DNA of 64,000 nucleotides from Solea solea. Its lineage: Eukaryota > Chordata > Actinopteri > Pleuronectiformes > Soleidae. Position 1 is the first letter of the stretch; each line of letters starts with the position of its first letter. The notes beneath the pieces were generated by a model. It was given only the letters and a program-made list of their open reading frames with translations, was not told where the DNA came from and searched no databases. The translations under genes were made by a program, and so were the position numbers. Shown piece by piece: positions 12,690 through 23,724 of the stretch. The stretch covers positions 23,493,281 to 23,557,280 of the forward strand of contig NC_081143.1 in the NCBI RefSeq assembly GCF_958295425.1, given 5' to 3'.

Positions 12690-12795
12690 TTGCTGCCACA
12701 GCAACACAAAACGTTACACAAAACAAAGACACAAAAAGACACTGTTCAAACCTCAAAGTTGCTGCCACAGCAACACAAAACATTACACAAAACTG
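12690..12795. repeat. minisatellite, two units (three in copy 2)
   Basis: The block 'agttgctgccacagcaacac' plus a CA/AAC-rich tail repeats twice here. In copy 2 (22235-22391) it repeats three times and in copy 3 (31837-31942) twice. Open frames with VAATATQN repeats come from this and are not coding. Confidence 0.85.
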
Positions 12796-12959
12796 CATAA
12801 AACGTGACTCAAAGCTTTATTCAAAACTTTACACAAAACAAACATTAACAACACTCGCACAGCACAAAATGGACTCCTATCAATAAGTGCTTTACATTTC
12901 AGTAATGTGTGTTTTTGATTGAATGATATTTCTGCCCCTGTTCTCTCTTCTGTCTCTAC

Positions 12960-13258
12960 CTCACCTCCCTCTTGTCCTTTGTCTCCCCCATTTTTCCTTT
13001 CACCCCAACCGGTCGAGGCAGATGGCCACACATCTTTGAGTCTGGTTCTGTCAGAGATTTCTTCCTGTTAAAAGGGATTTTTTCTCTCTCTACTGTTGCC
13101 TCTAGTGTTTGCTCATAGTGTGAACTGTTATGTTTTCTCTTCTCCCTAATAATAATATTATTATTATAAAGTTTGTTTTTTGCCTTACTTTGTACAGAGA
13201 GCTGAGATTATGTATTTTGTGATTTGGCGCTATACAAATAAAGTTTAATTGAATTGAG
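12960..13258 (+). mobile_element. fish retroposon 3'-end fragment, copy 1
   Basis: Sequence blocks 'tttcttcctgttaaaaggga' and 'gtgatttggcgctatacaaa' followed by taaagtttaattgaattg are a 3'-end signature seen scattered through many fish genomes. Equivalent pieces are at about 22605-22875 and 32145-32409. Internal AATAAA belongs to the element. Family name not assigned. Confidence 0.6.
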
Positions 13259-14115
13259 GACATTTATCACAGCAAAGTCAAAGTTTATGTGTCCAAACAT
13301 TGAGTAAACATTAATGTAACCAGCTGAGTGAGAGTAGTCAGCGTTACCAACATCTTTGTACCAGCATGTCATCATGCTCTTTCCCCACAGACTCCATTCA
13401 CTCAACAAGTGAAACTCGATTTACTGCATTCTATTTAATGACAGATACAGAGTTGCACTGAATGCTTTAAGCACCATGCAACCTTTACAATATGCACAAT
13501 TCATTAAAAGGCATTAACTGTTTGGAACAGAAAAAAAAGGCTGTTGTAAATTATGAACACATGCAATTTTCTGAAACATACACATTCATAGCCAAGTACA
13601 CAGCATTATATACAACATCTATTGTATGTTTGTGAATCAAATTCCACTTATTACAAAGTGCAATTGGAAGAAAAAATAAACTTTTTTTTTTTTCCCCAAC
13701 TCCTCGACGATGCAGTTAATCTGTTTTAACCAAGGTGCCAAAATGAAAGTTCCCCACTATTTCTAAGAGCCACGGAGATGTTTATCTGTAACCGCTTCAG
13801 CCTATTAAGTACAACTCATGCATATTTTTCCCAAGTAGAAACATTCATTTTCCTTTCTTAATTTCAGACTTGGATAAGGATCAGTGCTTTGATATTGATC
13901 TTAACATACAGCAACACTGCAAGAAGTATAAGGTGCAGACTTTGAACCACCTTGCGCTCTTAAGACACAATGAATAATAATGATAATAATAATAAAAAGA
14001 CGTGGTCGTAATAAAAAGGTGGAAGGGACGCAGTGTATCTAAAGCACTGAAAGGCAAAAAGCAGTCTGGTTCCGTGTTAAGGTTAAAAAAGAAAAAAAAA
14101 AATAGGATCAGGCCT

Positions 14116-15737
14116 CTACGAGTGGATCATCCTGTCCCAGTCCCCCGTCTCAGTCCTGTGGTAGAGTTGCGGTTGATCCCCAGGAAACAGGCAGTCAGGG
14201 TTGGGGTGCTCTAAAAGGAACCGGATGGTGGACTTCATGTGCTGGACGAAGTGAGGCGGTTCAGCCATGGGAGAGGTGGACAGGTACTGGACAGCAGAGA
14301 GACAGACCAGGGTCATTCACTGTTTTAGAACAGTCATTTTAGGGTCTGTGTCAGAACAAACCCCCTTCAACAAAATATACAAACTAAAATGTACATGAGG
14401 TGAAGTTAAACACCCTTTAAAAAAAAGGCAGTTGCTACCAAGATTTACCCTTAAAATCGTGTCATCATTTTGTGACAACAAGAAGGCAATATCCAGATTT
14501 GGAGACCACTTGCAGGGCCCAACTTTTACAAGTCCCCGACTTGAGTCGTAGATGTCGGCCATCTACGAGAGAAAAGAAGCTTTTATTAATGATCTTTAGT
14601 GTTGGATATAAACGAGACTGTGTCACAAAGTGGATTCAAAATGAATGTGAGAATTGGCTGCTTTTCTTTGTTTTGTATCTTTTGCCGTTTGAATGTCATT
14701 GACTGAATTTGTACTCGCAGACGATCAAATGAACATTTTCTTTTAGATACAGTCAAATTATCTAAATTATTTATTCATTTAAATGGAAAAATGTATTAAA
14801 TTTATGAATAAGGCAAAAAATCATTAGCCGCTGCTCAACTTAAAATGATGATTTGTTACAGGTGAGTGGAATTTGTTTACACACATCCATATGGTTTATA
14901 CAAAACAAATATTGTATTTGGGAAGACCTGTCCGCCAGTGAAAGTCCGTGCTGATCGCAGCTCCTCTGCAGGTCCTTTATGAGGGAATGATGAAGGGAAC
15001 ACTTCCCCTGTTTTAACATTGACACCTACACACAAACAGACATTGACTCAACATATTAATCGTGGTCACAAGCCATCAGTACATTGCAAGTCTCTTCCTT
15101 TTTAACATAGACCACACTTACCTATTCCATACACAATGGGTCTATGAGTCTCATCAACAACAACGTCGTTCAATTCTGCAACAGAGAAAAGAAGCATGAA
15201 TTGGATGATTTTAAGTGTTTTTTAAAGCAAAAATGTCAAATAAAAAAGCATCGGCATTACCTGTGATGCAACATGTCTCCAGATGAATTTCCTCTTTCTG
15301 TTTCTGAAATGCTGCTGTAAACGGGGAAAGAGACATTTAAGTTTTTGAAAAGTTTAAATGCCGCCAGCGTCAGTTTTAAATGAAATGTATAGTATCTTAA
15401 AAGGACTATACCAAGAATGTTATGGCTAAGTTTATGGGATGCGTTTGACTCATCGTTAAACCCCCCGACAAGATGGAGCTCGAGTCTAAGCGACACAAAG
15501 CAAAGAAAGAACAAGCGATTTTTAAAAACTTGAACATGACGCTCAAATTGCGTGACGTGATACTTGGCGTGTTTCATACCTGCCCTCTTGACTGACATCG
15601 CTCAGTGACATGACCGCTTTCACAAGGAGTGGGATTTCAGACCAAGTGCTGGAACCGTCGCAGTGAGCGAGGCAAACGGCTCCACTTCCTGAGAAATAAC
15701 AATAAAAAACTCCTCAATCATGGCAGCGATTCATCAA

Positions 15738-15795
<58 letters not shown>

Positions 15796-17055
15796 GAAGG
15801 AAAAAAACAAATACAAAGGAACGTTACCAGTGTGTCGCAGCACAACCAAATGGCAGGTGGTGGCATCCTCAGATCCAATCACTGAAACACAATCTGAAAA
15901 AGGTGTTTAGTGTTATAACCAGGATCCAGAACAGTTAACCTTGCAATGGTAAGACTCCCTCTGTCAAAGATGATTAGTCTCTGAGGAGGACTTGCTTCAT
16001 TACTCACTGTCTGCTGGTGTTGTTGCAGCAAATTCTCGTTGTTGGACATATAAGAGGCACTTTGGGTCGACAGCAACAATTGGCTTGGAGTGAAATGTTC
16101 TTGCATTTTCCTGTGACATTTGAGTAAAACAAACACATTTAACCTTTTAAGCCAGTACACTGGAAGATTCACCAATAACCAACCAGTATAAACCTTGTGA
16201 TCTCCACTCAGCTTGCAATATATTAGGTACACTTAATACAAGTGTATTGTTGCCCCTTTTTAGCACAAACAATCAATTCATTACATTTAAAATTCAAACA
16301 TTTGTCAGGGTTTTTGTCTGTAGGTCACCTGCACATAATTTACATATTGTTACACTACTTTTGATGATGATAGGACAACTTTAGAGCTTGCGTTCCATGC
16401 TACAAACGGATCCGGTCCAGCCTACATCCAGAACATGATCAAAACCTACACCCCAGCCCGCCCACTTCGCTCTGCATCGGCAAACCGGCTCGCTGCCCCC
16501 TCACTGAGAGGATCGCAGAGGCATTCACAGAACTCGAGACTGTTCACTGTCCTCGCTCCCAAATGGTGGAACGAGCTCCCCATCGACATCCGGACAGCGG
16601 AAAGCCTCCACATCTTCCGCCGCCGACTAAAAACACATTTCTTCCGACTCTACCTCGACTAAGACGATGACGACAAAAAAAAAAAAAATACATCGCACTT
16701 ACGACTAGCACTTCATAGTTTGGTTTACTTGAAGCTCTTTCTTACTTCTAGCTCTTATTTATGTTTAAATGCACTTATTATAAGTCGCTTTGGATAAAAG
16801 CGTCTGCTAAATGACATGTAAAAAAAAAAAAAAAAAAGTAAACTTTGCGTTATCATCTACTTATTTGAAACTCTCCATTTTGTCACGACCTCGCTGACAC
16901 TTTTCCTCTTTAGCATTCACTACCAGCTTATCATAAGGTGACGCTAAATTTAGCCACACCTTGTAGAAACAAACCTTGAAATGTGGATATTTGTCGAAAA
17001 GATCCGCTGTCGCGTTAAAGCGGTCTACTCCTCTATTTTGGATTAACAAAGGCAT
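14116..17055 (-). CDS. ntan1: ntan1 copy 1, N-terminal asparagine amidohydrolase, ten coding exons
   Basis: Minus-strand coding exons: 16975-17055, 16008-16110, 15828-15881, 15580-15688, 15412-15485, 15261-15314, 15122-15175, 14928-15025, 14449-14562, 14116-14286. They join in phase to 303 residues (human NTAN1 310). Diagnostic blocks: MPLLIQNR start, LLYVQQREFA, DATTCHLVVLRHTG with the catalytic Cys at about residue 71 (human Cys75), LELHLVGGF, ELND, IVYGI and LSTSPMAEPPHFV near the C-terminus. The enzyme deamidates N-terminal Asn after Met removal to Asp, feeding the Arg/N-degron pathway. All introns are GT-AG. The first intron contains an L2-like insertion (16383-16840). It is head-to-head with a ddx17 first exon. 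Confidence 0.95.
15742..15791. repeat. (CA)n microsatellite in ntan1 intron 3
   Basis: About 25 CA units. The equivalent tract is shorter in copy 2 (25319-25351) and interrupted in copy 3 (34877-34927). Confidence 0.9.
16383..16840 (+). mobile_element. 5'-truncated L2-like LINE insertion in ntan1 intron 1, copy 1
   Basis: Encodes the end of a reverse-transcriptase-type ORF (LFTVLAPKWWNELP, then RRLKTHFFRLYL), followed by the tail 'gcgtctgctaaatgacatgt' and poly(A). The short direct repeat 'aacttt' flanks it at 16377-16382 and 16841-16846. Copy 3 has a single 'aacttt' at 35526-35531 with nothing inserted. The orphan frame is a LINE remnant, not a host gene. L2/CR1-clade assignment is from the C-terminal motif and tail. 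Confidence 0.8.
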
Positions 17056-18110
17056 TTCATTTCCTCACGCTGGATCCACTCTATAATACGCTGTTTAGCA
17101 ATAAAAAAAATACTTAATATTTTTACTTCATATCTTTATACAACGCAGAGACAGCACTAACGATAGCACAACTTCCTGGAATTTCTTCTACTAGTGATGT
17201 GTCGTTCGTGAACGTTTCGTTCAAAATGAACTAATCTTTTATATGACTCGGGAGTAATGAGTCATCTCAGTAAGTGATTCGTTCATTTTCATGCAGTACC
17301 TTCATTCGCCACACGATGGCAGGCAGCTGCATAAGCTCAGCAGGAAAGGAAACAGAAATGATTAGTTCAGGATTCACTCAACTGAGCGAGCGTCCGTCCT
17401 TAGGTCACGTGACAGCTACCTAGTCACTGTCGTGCTGTTAAACAACAATGGCAGAGAGGATACAGGACACAAGTCACTTTATTGAGGTGTGTATTTGCTT
17501 TCCTAGGGTTTCATATGGTTTGAATTGCTTATGGCATTTTGTTTATTATACTTTGTCAGCTGAAGCAAACCATGTTAAGTGTTTGAGAACCGCGGTCTTT
17601 TTTTTTACAACGCCCACAAGGGGGATACAGCGCCAACCGCTGTAAAAATGAACGAAATGAACGAAATGACTCAAAAAACTTCCCATCACTATCTTCTACT
17701 ACGGTTTCCTTGAAGAAGAGACACTCACGCTGTGATACACTGCCCCCAATTGTTCACAGGTGGGAGTACATTAGGTCCAATTCACCAAGTGAACGTTTTT
17801 ACGCAGTGTCGTCTAAAACGAGTGGGGCTACGTATAATTACTAAGTAAACTTACGTCGTTAAAGAGGGCCGGGGAGAGAGGAACGAGGTGAACGGCCTGC
17901 GTAGCTCCGTGACGCATACAGCAATTGCTTAATAAAGTCAATATTTAAGCGTTATTTTCTACTGGTGTGCTTGATTTGCTAAGCTAGTTTAGTCTCGCGC
18001 ATTTTGTAGTAAAACGGTTGCGTTTAATTCGGATATTATTGCAGCAGATAACGTAACAACAAACCGCGTCAAACGTTAGCTAACGCAGAGTTGAGTGTTG
18101 TTTTTCCAAC
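17056..18110. promoter_or_regulatory. bidirectional ntan1/ddx17 promoter, copy 1 (with hAT insertion)
   Basis: About 1.05 kb between divergent start codons. The region next to the ddx17 exon keeps the same sequence in all three copies, including 'gtagctccgtgacgcatac' and a GCTAACG-rich leader. A hAT element occupies 17192-17691. By position this drives ntan1 to the left and a ddx17-type first exon to the right. Confidence 0.65.
17192..17691 (+). mobile_element. non-autonomous hAT element, 500 bp, copy 1
   Basis: Starts TAGTGATGTGTCGTTC and ends CTTCCCATCACTA, giving terminal inverted repeats with TAGTGATG outermost. It is flanked by an exact 8-bp duplication TCTTCTAC at 17184-17191 and 17692-17699, the hAT signature. 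Copy 3 retains the unoccupied site, a single TCTTCTAC at 35870-35877. Inside are GAACGAAATGA repeats, a start codon at 17448 opening a short frame (MAERIQDTSHFIE), and the palindrome GTCACGTGAC at 17404-17413. It is probably an internally deleted derivative of a longer element. Confidence 0.92.
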
Positions 18111-18163
18111 ATGAGAGGGGGATCGTCCTATGGAGACAGAGACAGAGACCGTGGACGAGACAG
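18111..18163 (+). CDS. ddx17: ddx17 first coding exon, copy 1 (orphan)
   Basis: Encodes MRGGSSYGDRDRDRGRDR up to a phase-2 donor CAG|gtaactttt, identical to the exon used by the full gene at 36303. No ddx17 exon 2 follows before copy 2; the nearest is at 36955, nearly 19 kb away across two antisense gene pairs. It could act as a distal alternative first exon or give only short non-productive RNA. Confidence 0.85.
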
Positions 18164-18773
18164 GTAACTTTTGAGTTTATTAAGGCAATGACAAAAAATG
18201 TACTTATGACATAATTATTGCTGCATAATATCTCGACCCTACAGGTAGTTTGGCTCGGTGCCATGGTTGTTTTTAGATTGTAGTGAGCAGGAAATCGGTG
18301 AAACTCAACGCCTCTTAAGTTGGTTCAATTTCACATTAAAGAGAGACCACACAGTAAAGTATATTGTCACTCTAAAACTGATAAAGGTTAAGTTAAATAC
18401 AATTACTCTAATTGATTAATCGAGAAAATAATCAACAGATTAATTGATTATGAAAATAATGTCTACAACTTTTACTTTAAAGTGCCTTTGCTGCTGTAAC
18501 ACAGGGAGGACGGCAAGGTGGGACAATGCACTCCAGTATCTTTATTTTGGATTGCAGTACCCGTATTAAACTCTACTTGCATATGTCACATAATTATAGC
18601 CCCTTTACATAAATACATTACCAAACACCCTGACAACTTCGACTCACATTTTTAGTTCAATCCCAGTAGGACTTAAAGCTTGACCCCTGCCACTGCTGGT
18701 ACAACTTCAACCACAGGCAGGACAACTGTGTGTTCCCTTTTTTTAGTCTCACCTCCATTAAAATCAGTAGTTT

Positions 18774-21606
18774 TCAGTTCTGTGTAGATTTAGGATCTTC
18801 TGTTCCACCTTTGAGAGCCTCGACCGTGACCTCAGCGTCTGCTTTCTCCTCTGAGCGTTCACATTCTTTCTCTTTCGGGGAGAGGATCCAGGCCAGAAGC
18901 ACAGGAAGACGCACATACAGAGGCACCAGGGCAAAGTTCAGAAGCTGAGGGACACAGATGGAGATTAGCGTTTATTCATGGCTTTTTACTGTTATTTAGT
19001 ATTTGCAGTAACATTTAAAATTGTATGAGGATATTAGGTGCAATAACTTTGAGTTATTTATTGTGGTTAAAGATGATCTACATTACACTCACAACACGAT
19101 ATGTGGTGATTTTTTTCTGAGTCATTGGAGACCTGACAGTTGAGCTCAGGAGATTTTGTTCACAGCAGATAGTTCACAAAATGTTAAGAATGATCATTTA
19201 TTGACTGGGGATGTTAATGTTTACCTGCATGAATGGCCAGAACATCAGCCCCGTCTGAGCAGAGAGAGAGAGACAAACGGAAACACACCAGTTTTAAACT
19301 TCAAAAACCAAACTGTACATAAACCGTTGGACAGAAAACCAACAAATCCACTATTCATCAATTTATAAGAACAAGCACTTTAAGGATCTGGCTGATTTGT
19401 GTACAGAGTTAGAAACCAACAACTCCCAGGTGGTGTCCAAGGGTTGTTCTAAATCTAAAACTTCATTTTATCACAACAAAAGAAGTAAATATAGTGAACA
19501 ACTTTACAGAGGAAATGAAATTATGTAGAACATAGATCATACAAGTTCAAATAGATCTTTTAAAAAATTACCGAAATATTATTTGATGGCTGAAAACACC
19601 AAGAAGCATCCACAAAAGGAAAATGATAGTTATGGAAAATACAGAAAGCAGAGCAAATCAAGCGCTCCCTGAACACTTGTCTGCATGTGGTACACAACAC
19701 AACACAGCTGCTGCTGTTCACTGCACCGTGCAGCTCCAAGTGTCTTGGATACAGTCTTGTCAAAAGAACGCTAGATTCTAACACAAATATATGAATGTGT
19801 CAGAGAGAGCAGAAGCTACACTCTGGAGTGTAAAATTATTATTTTTTGTTTAATTCAAGAAATGTTACTGTTCTAATATATTATATCTACAAATTTAGAA
19901 ATCCCAGCAAATAAGGATTGAATATGGAACATGTAAACTCTTAGCTCAGTCTGGGGTACATTTTAGTGATAAGAGGTTGCTGCGACAGTGACCACCTGTC
20001 TCTGCTGCTGCTCACCTTGTATGTATTGAGGAATTTTGCTCTCCAGTCTTCAAAGATGTCCTCTTTTCCCTCCAGGAGACTGACACCTGGGTGACATGTA
20101 GGAATTCATTATCCATCAATCAACTGTTAAAGTACAATACTGGCATTAAGTGGAAGTAATTATATATATATATATATACACACAGTGTGCGTTAATGGAA
20201 TGAGGAGTGGCAATTGTTGCGTCAATGAATTCTTCTTTAGTGTTCCTTCAAGTTAAAATGTGTAATGACCCCTTACCACTATATGAAGGAGGGCCACACA
20301 GATTTGTATTTAGAAGTGTAGCCAATTGTGTACATACAGTATTTTCAAAGTGTAAGATTTAATTTTGGGTGACTGATGTAAACTACTTAAGGCTAAACCT
20401 AATACCAGATTCATGAGAGCGTAGTAACTATTATTCATCTTCATGTGCCATATTTTGTTTGTTTATGCTGCTGATTGAAATACATTTTGTCATTTTATTA
20501 GACAGTGTTATGAGTACTGCACACATCTTCATATATACCCTCACTGGCCACTTTATTAGGTACACCTTGGTATGTCATTGAACCTCCTTTCCCTTCAAAC
20601 CTGCCTTTATGTTTCATGGCACTTTCAACAAGGGGCAGGAAACATTCTCCAGTTTAATGCCTTTGGACTTGATGAGCAAATATGCAATAAATCCATCCAC
20701 CCATCCATTTTCTAACACTTTATCCTCCACATGAGGTGCTGTGCCAATCTCAGCTGACATAGGGCGATAGGCGAGGTCATACCATGGACAGATCGCCAGT
20801 CCATCGCAGGGCCACAATTGCCTAATCCCCAAATCTGCATGTTTTTGGACTTTGGAAGGAAACCCAGAGAAAACCGACACACACACACACACACACACAC
20901 AGGGAGAACATGCAAACTCGAGAAAGACCCTTATTCTGACCGGATCACGAACCTGAGTCTTTTTGCTGCAAAGGCAAGAGTGCTAACCACTACACCAACA
21001 GTGTGGCCCCAAACATGCACCAAATTAATAAAACCAAATAACAATTCAACACTATTTAGATATATAGATATAGCTTTAAAATGAAAAGTTTATTCCCTGC
21101 TCAGTTTGCTTAAACCTAAACTGTGTCTTTCATGTGACCTCTGCTCGTCAAGGTTTGTTGGATGACACGGTGAACAACAGCTGATAGTTACACCACGTGA
21201 TCGGGGCACAAGAGGGCACGCGGGTCACGTTACAAATTGACAGATATGTGATATGTGTAGGAGTTGAGTTAACCGTTTCCTGTCCGCTGCGTCCACGCGG
21301 TGTTCACACTCACCTGTGTAGAAAACACTGGTCGCCAGCGGCGCTGCTGTGGTCTGGTCCAGCAGCAGCTTCCTCATCACCATCGCGGCGGAGTTGCCCG
21401 GAAACTTCCGCTCCAGCAGGCGCATCCAGAAGAAATTGAAGTTGCCATGGAAACTGAAAGCGACCACGGCGACGTTCCTGGTGTGCGTCCAGTCCATTTT
21501 GTCCGTGCGCGAGAACCACTGGTGGACAAAGTCCCCGCCGCGCGAACAGGCAGCCGTACATTGAGACGTTGGTGAACCACGGAAACCGACGAAACGCATT
21601 TTGCAT
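18774..21606 (-). pseudogene. mpv17l: mpv17l copy 2, disrupted
   Basis: Exon positions are kept: 21314-21606, 20016-20086, 19225-19254, 18774-18944. Two independent lesions break it. In exon 1 an extra base in GCCGCGCGAAC (about 21538-21544; other copies GCCGGCGAAC) shifts the frame after about 22 codons (after GCLFA). In exon 4 two deletions of about 37 and 38 bp remove the conserved WAIFLCFSQQSGDGT block, leaving RLPVLLAW joined to ILSPKE; together they restore frame but lose 25 residues of the last helix region. Splice sites and poly(A) signal survive, so it may still be transcribed. It is very unlikely to encode a working protein unless the base insertion is an assembly error. Confidence 0.88.
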
Positions 21607-22749
21607 GTTTTTAAAGATGAATAAAAACGCAAAAATAACCAGTTTATGACTAAAGCTTGTGCTGTAGCGGGTAAATGAATAAATAGGCGGTCGTTAGCGT
21701 TGATACAGCTCTGTCGGATTTTCAGCCCAATAAACCGCGATGATTTTACCTGATGATAATAAGGAAAAGTCTAAGCTAAGACAGTCTCACGTTTGATGTT
21801 TACATGTCGAGTAGAACCAGGCATCAGCGACAACACTGTGATCTCTCTCTGTCTGACAGCTACCGGCTCCGTCCAGCGTAAAATCACTACGCCCATTGTG
21901 TTTACGTACGTACAAAACGAAAGGCGGAGCAACGCTGACAACAACCACCGGTGTCCTGTGTATGATAGCACTGAGCTTTATTTATTTGACTCAGATGTGT
22001 TGGAGCAGGGAGACATCTAAAATATGCAGGGCAGTGGGTTGCCAGGACCAGGATTGAGGAAACACTGCTATAGCGAGGACCACAAAAAACCCCAAAAACA
22101 AACAGATTGGACATGTACTCAAAAACAGGCAGAAACTTGAAAACTAAAAGTCCAGGACTAACTCAATTTTTTGTAAATATGTAAAATAGTTCAAAGTTCA
22201 AATTGTGAGTGAGAACATTGTTTGTCATTTTAGAGTTGCTGCCACAGCAACACAAAACGTTACACAAAACAAAGACACAAAAAGACACTGTTCAAACCTC
22301 AAAGTTGCTGCCACAGCAACACAAAACATTACACAAAAGACACTGTTCAAACCTCAAAGTTGCTGCCACAGCAACACAAAACATTACACAAAACTGCATA
22401 AAACGTGACTCAAAGCTTTATTCAAAACTTTACACAAAACAAACATTAACGACACTTCCACAGCACAAAATGGACTCCTTGTGGTCCTCTATCAATAAGT
22501 GTTTTACATTTCAGTAATGTGTGTTTTTGATTGAATGATATTTCTGCCCCTGTTCTCTCTTCTGTCTCTACCTCACCTCCCTCTTATCCTTTGTCTCCCC
22601 CCCTTTCTTCCTTTCACCCCAACCGGTCGAGGCAGATGGCTGCACATCTTTGAGTCTGGTTCTGTCAGAGATTTCTTTCTGTTAAAAGGGATTTTTTTCT
22701 CTCTAGTGTTTGCTCATAGTGTGAACTGTTATGTTTTCTCTTCTCCCTA

Positions 22750-22780
<31 letters not shown>

Positions 22781-23724
22781 AATAAAGTTTGTATTTTGCC
22801 TTACTTTGTACAGAGAGCTGAGATTTTGCATTTTGTGATTTGGCGCTATACAAATAAAGTTTAATTGAATTGAGGACATTTATCACAGCAAAGTCAAAGT
22901 TTATGTGTCCAAACATTGAGTAAACATTAATGTAACCAGCTGAGTGAGAGTAGTCAGTGTTACCAACATCTTTGTACCAGCATGTCATCATGCTCTTTCC
23001 CCACAGACTCCATTCACTCAACAAGTGAAACTCGATTTACTGCATTCTATTTAATGACAGATACAGAGTTGCACTGAATGCTTTAAGCACCATGCAACCT
23101 TTACAATATGCACAATTCATTAAAAGCCATCAACTGTTTGGAACAGAAAAAAAAGGCTGTTTTTTGAACACATGCAATTTTCTGAAACATACACATTCAT
23201 AGCCAAGTACACAGCATTATATACAACATCTATTGTATGTTTGTGAATCAAATTCCACTTATTACAAAGTGCAATTGGAAGAAAAAATAAACTTTTTTTT
23301 TTTTCCCCAACTCCTGATGATGCAGTTAATCTGTTTTAACCAAGGTGCAAAAAAAGTTCCCCACTATTTCTAAGAGCCACGGAGATGTTTATCTGTAACC
23401 GCTTCAGCCTATTAAGTACAACTCATGCATATTTTTCCCAAGTAGAAACATTCATTTTCCTTTCTTAATTTCAGACTTGGATAAGGATCAGTGCTTTGAT
23501 ATAGATCTTAACATACAGCAACACTGCAAGAAGTATAAGGTGCAGACTTTGAACCACCTTGCGCTCTTAAGACACAATGAATAATAATGATAATAATAAT
23601 AAAAAGACGTGGTCGTAATAAAAAGGTGGAAGGGACGCAGTGTATCTAAAGCACTGAGAGGCAAAAAGCAGTCTGGTTCCGTGTTAAGGTTAAAAAAGAA
23701 AAAAAAAAGAATAGGATCAGGCCT

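Larger units (their letters stand above)
12054..14115. other. mpv17l upstream region and ntan1 3' flank, copy 1
   Basis: Holds the mpv17l promoter side (12054-12480), a 70-bp-period minisatellite (12690-12795), a retroposon 3'-end fragment (about 12960-13258) and AT-rich probable ntan1 3'UTR below 14116. The analogous intervals are 21607-23724 and 31203-33256. Confidence 0.5.
8730..18399. repeat. tandem module copy 1 (mpv17l - ntan1 - ddx17 exon 1)
   Basis: First of three direct repeats, about 9.67 kb. Matching points lie about 9.6-9.7 kb away in copy 2 (for example 9054 and 18730, 15257 and 24835). It contains mpv17l and ntan1 on minus and a ddx17 promoter plus first exon on plus. Copy-1-specific features include a 56-bp SINE-like insertion near 11427 and a CTACATTGGC-type left edge. 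Its right edge joins ddx17 intron 1 sequence (ggttaagttaaata) to the MITE sequence that begins copy 2. Confidence 0.97.

Noticed and set aside
12632..12886. Frame with VAATATQN repeats (also 22205-22517 and 31778-32059)
   Set aside because: Product of the minisatellite, not conserved in length between module copies.
16435..16662. 75-residue open frame with WWNELP and RRLKTHFF (also 26002-26229)
   Set aside because: End of a LINE reverse-transcriptase ORF in a truncated insertion with poly(A) tail; not a host gene.
17448..17645. Open frame starting MAERIQDTSHF between ntan1 and ddx17 (also 27028-27294)
   Set aside because: Lies wholly inside the hAT element and is absent from copy 3; at most a remnant of the transposon's own gene, not a host gene.
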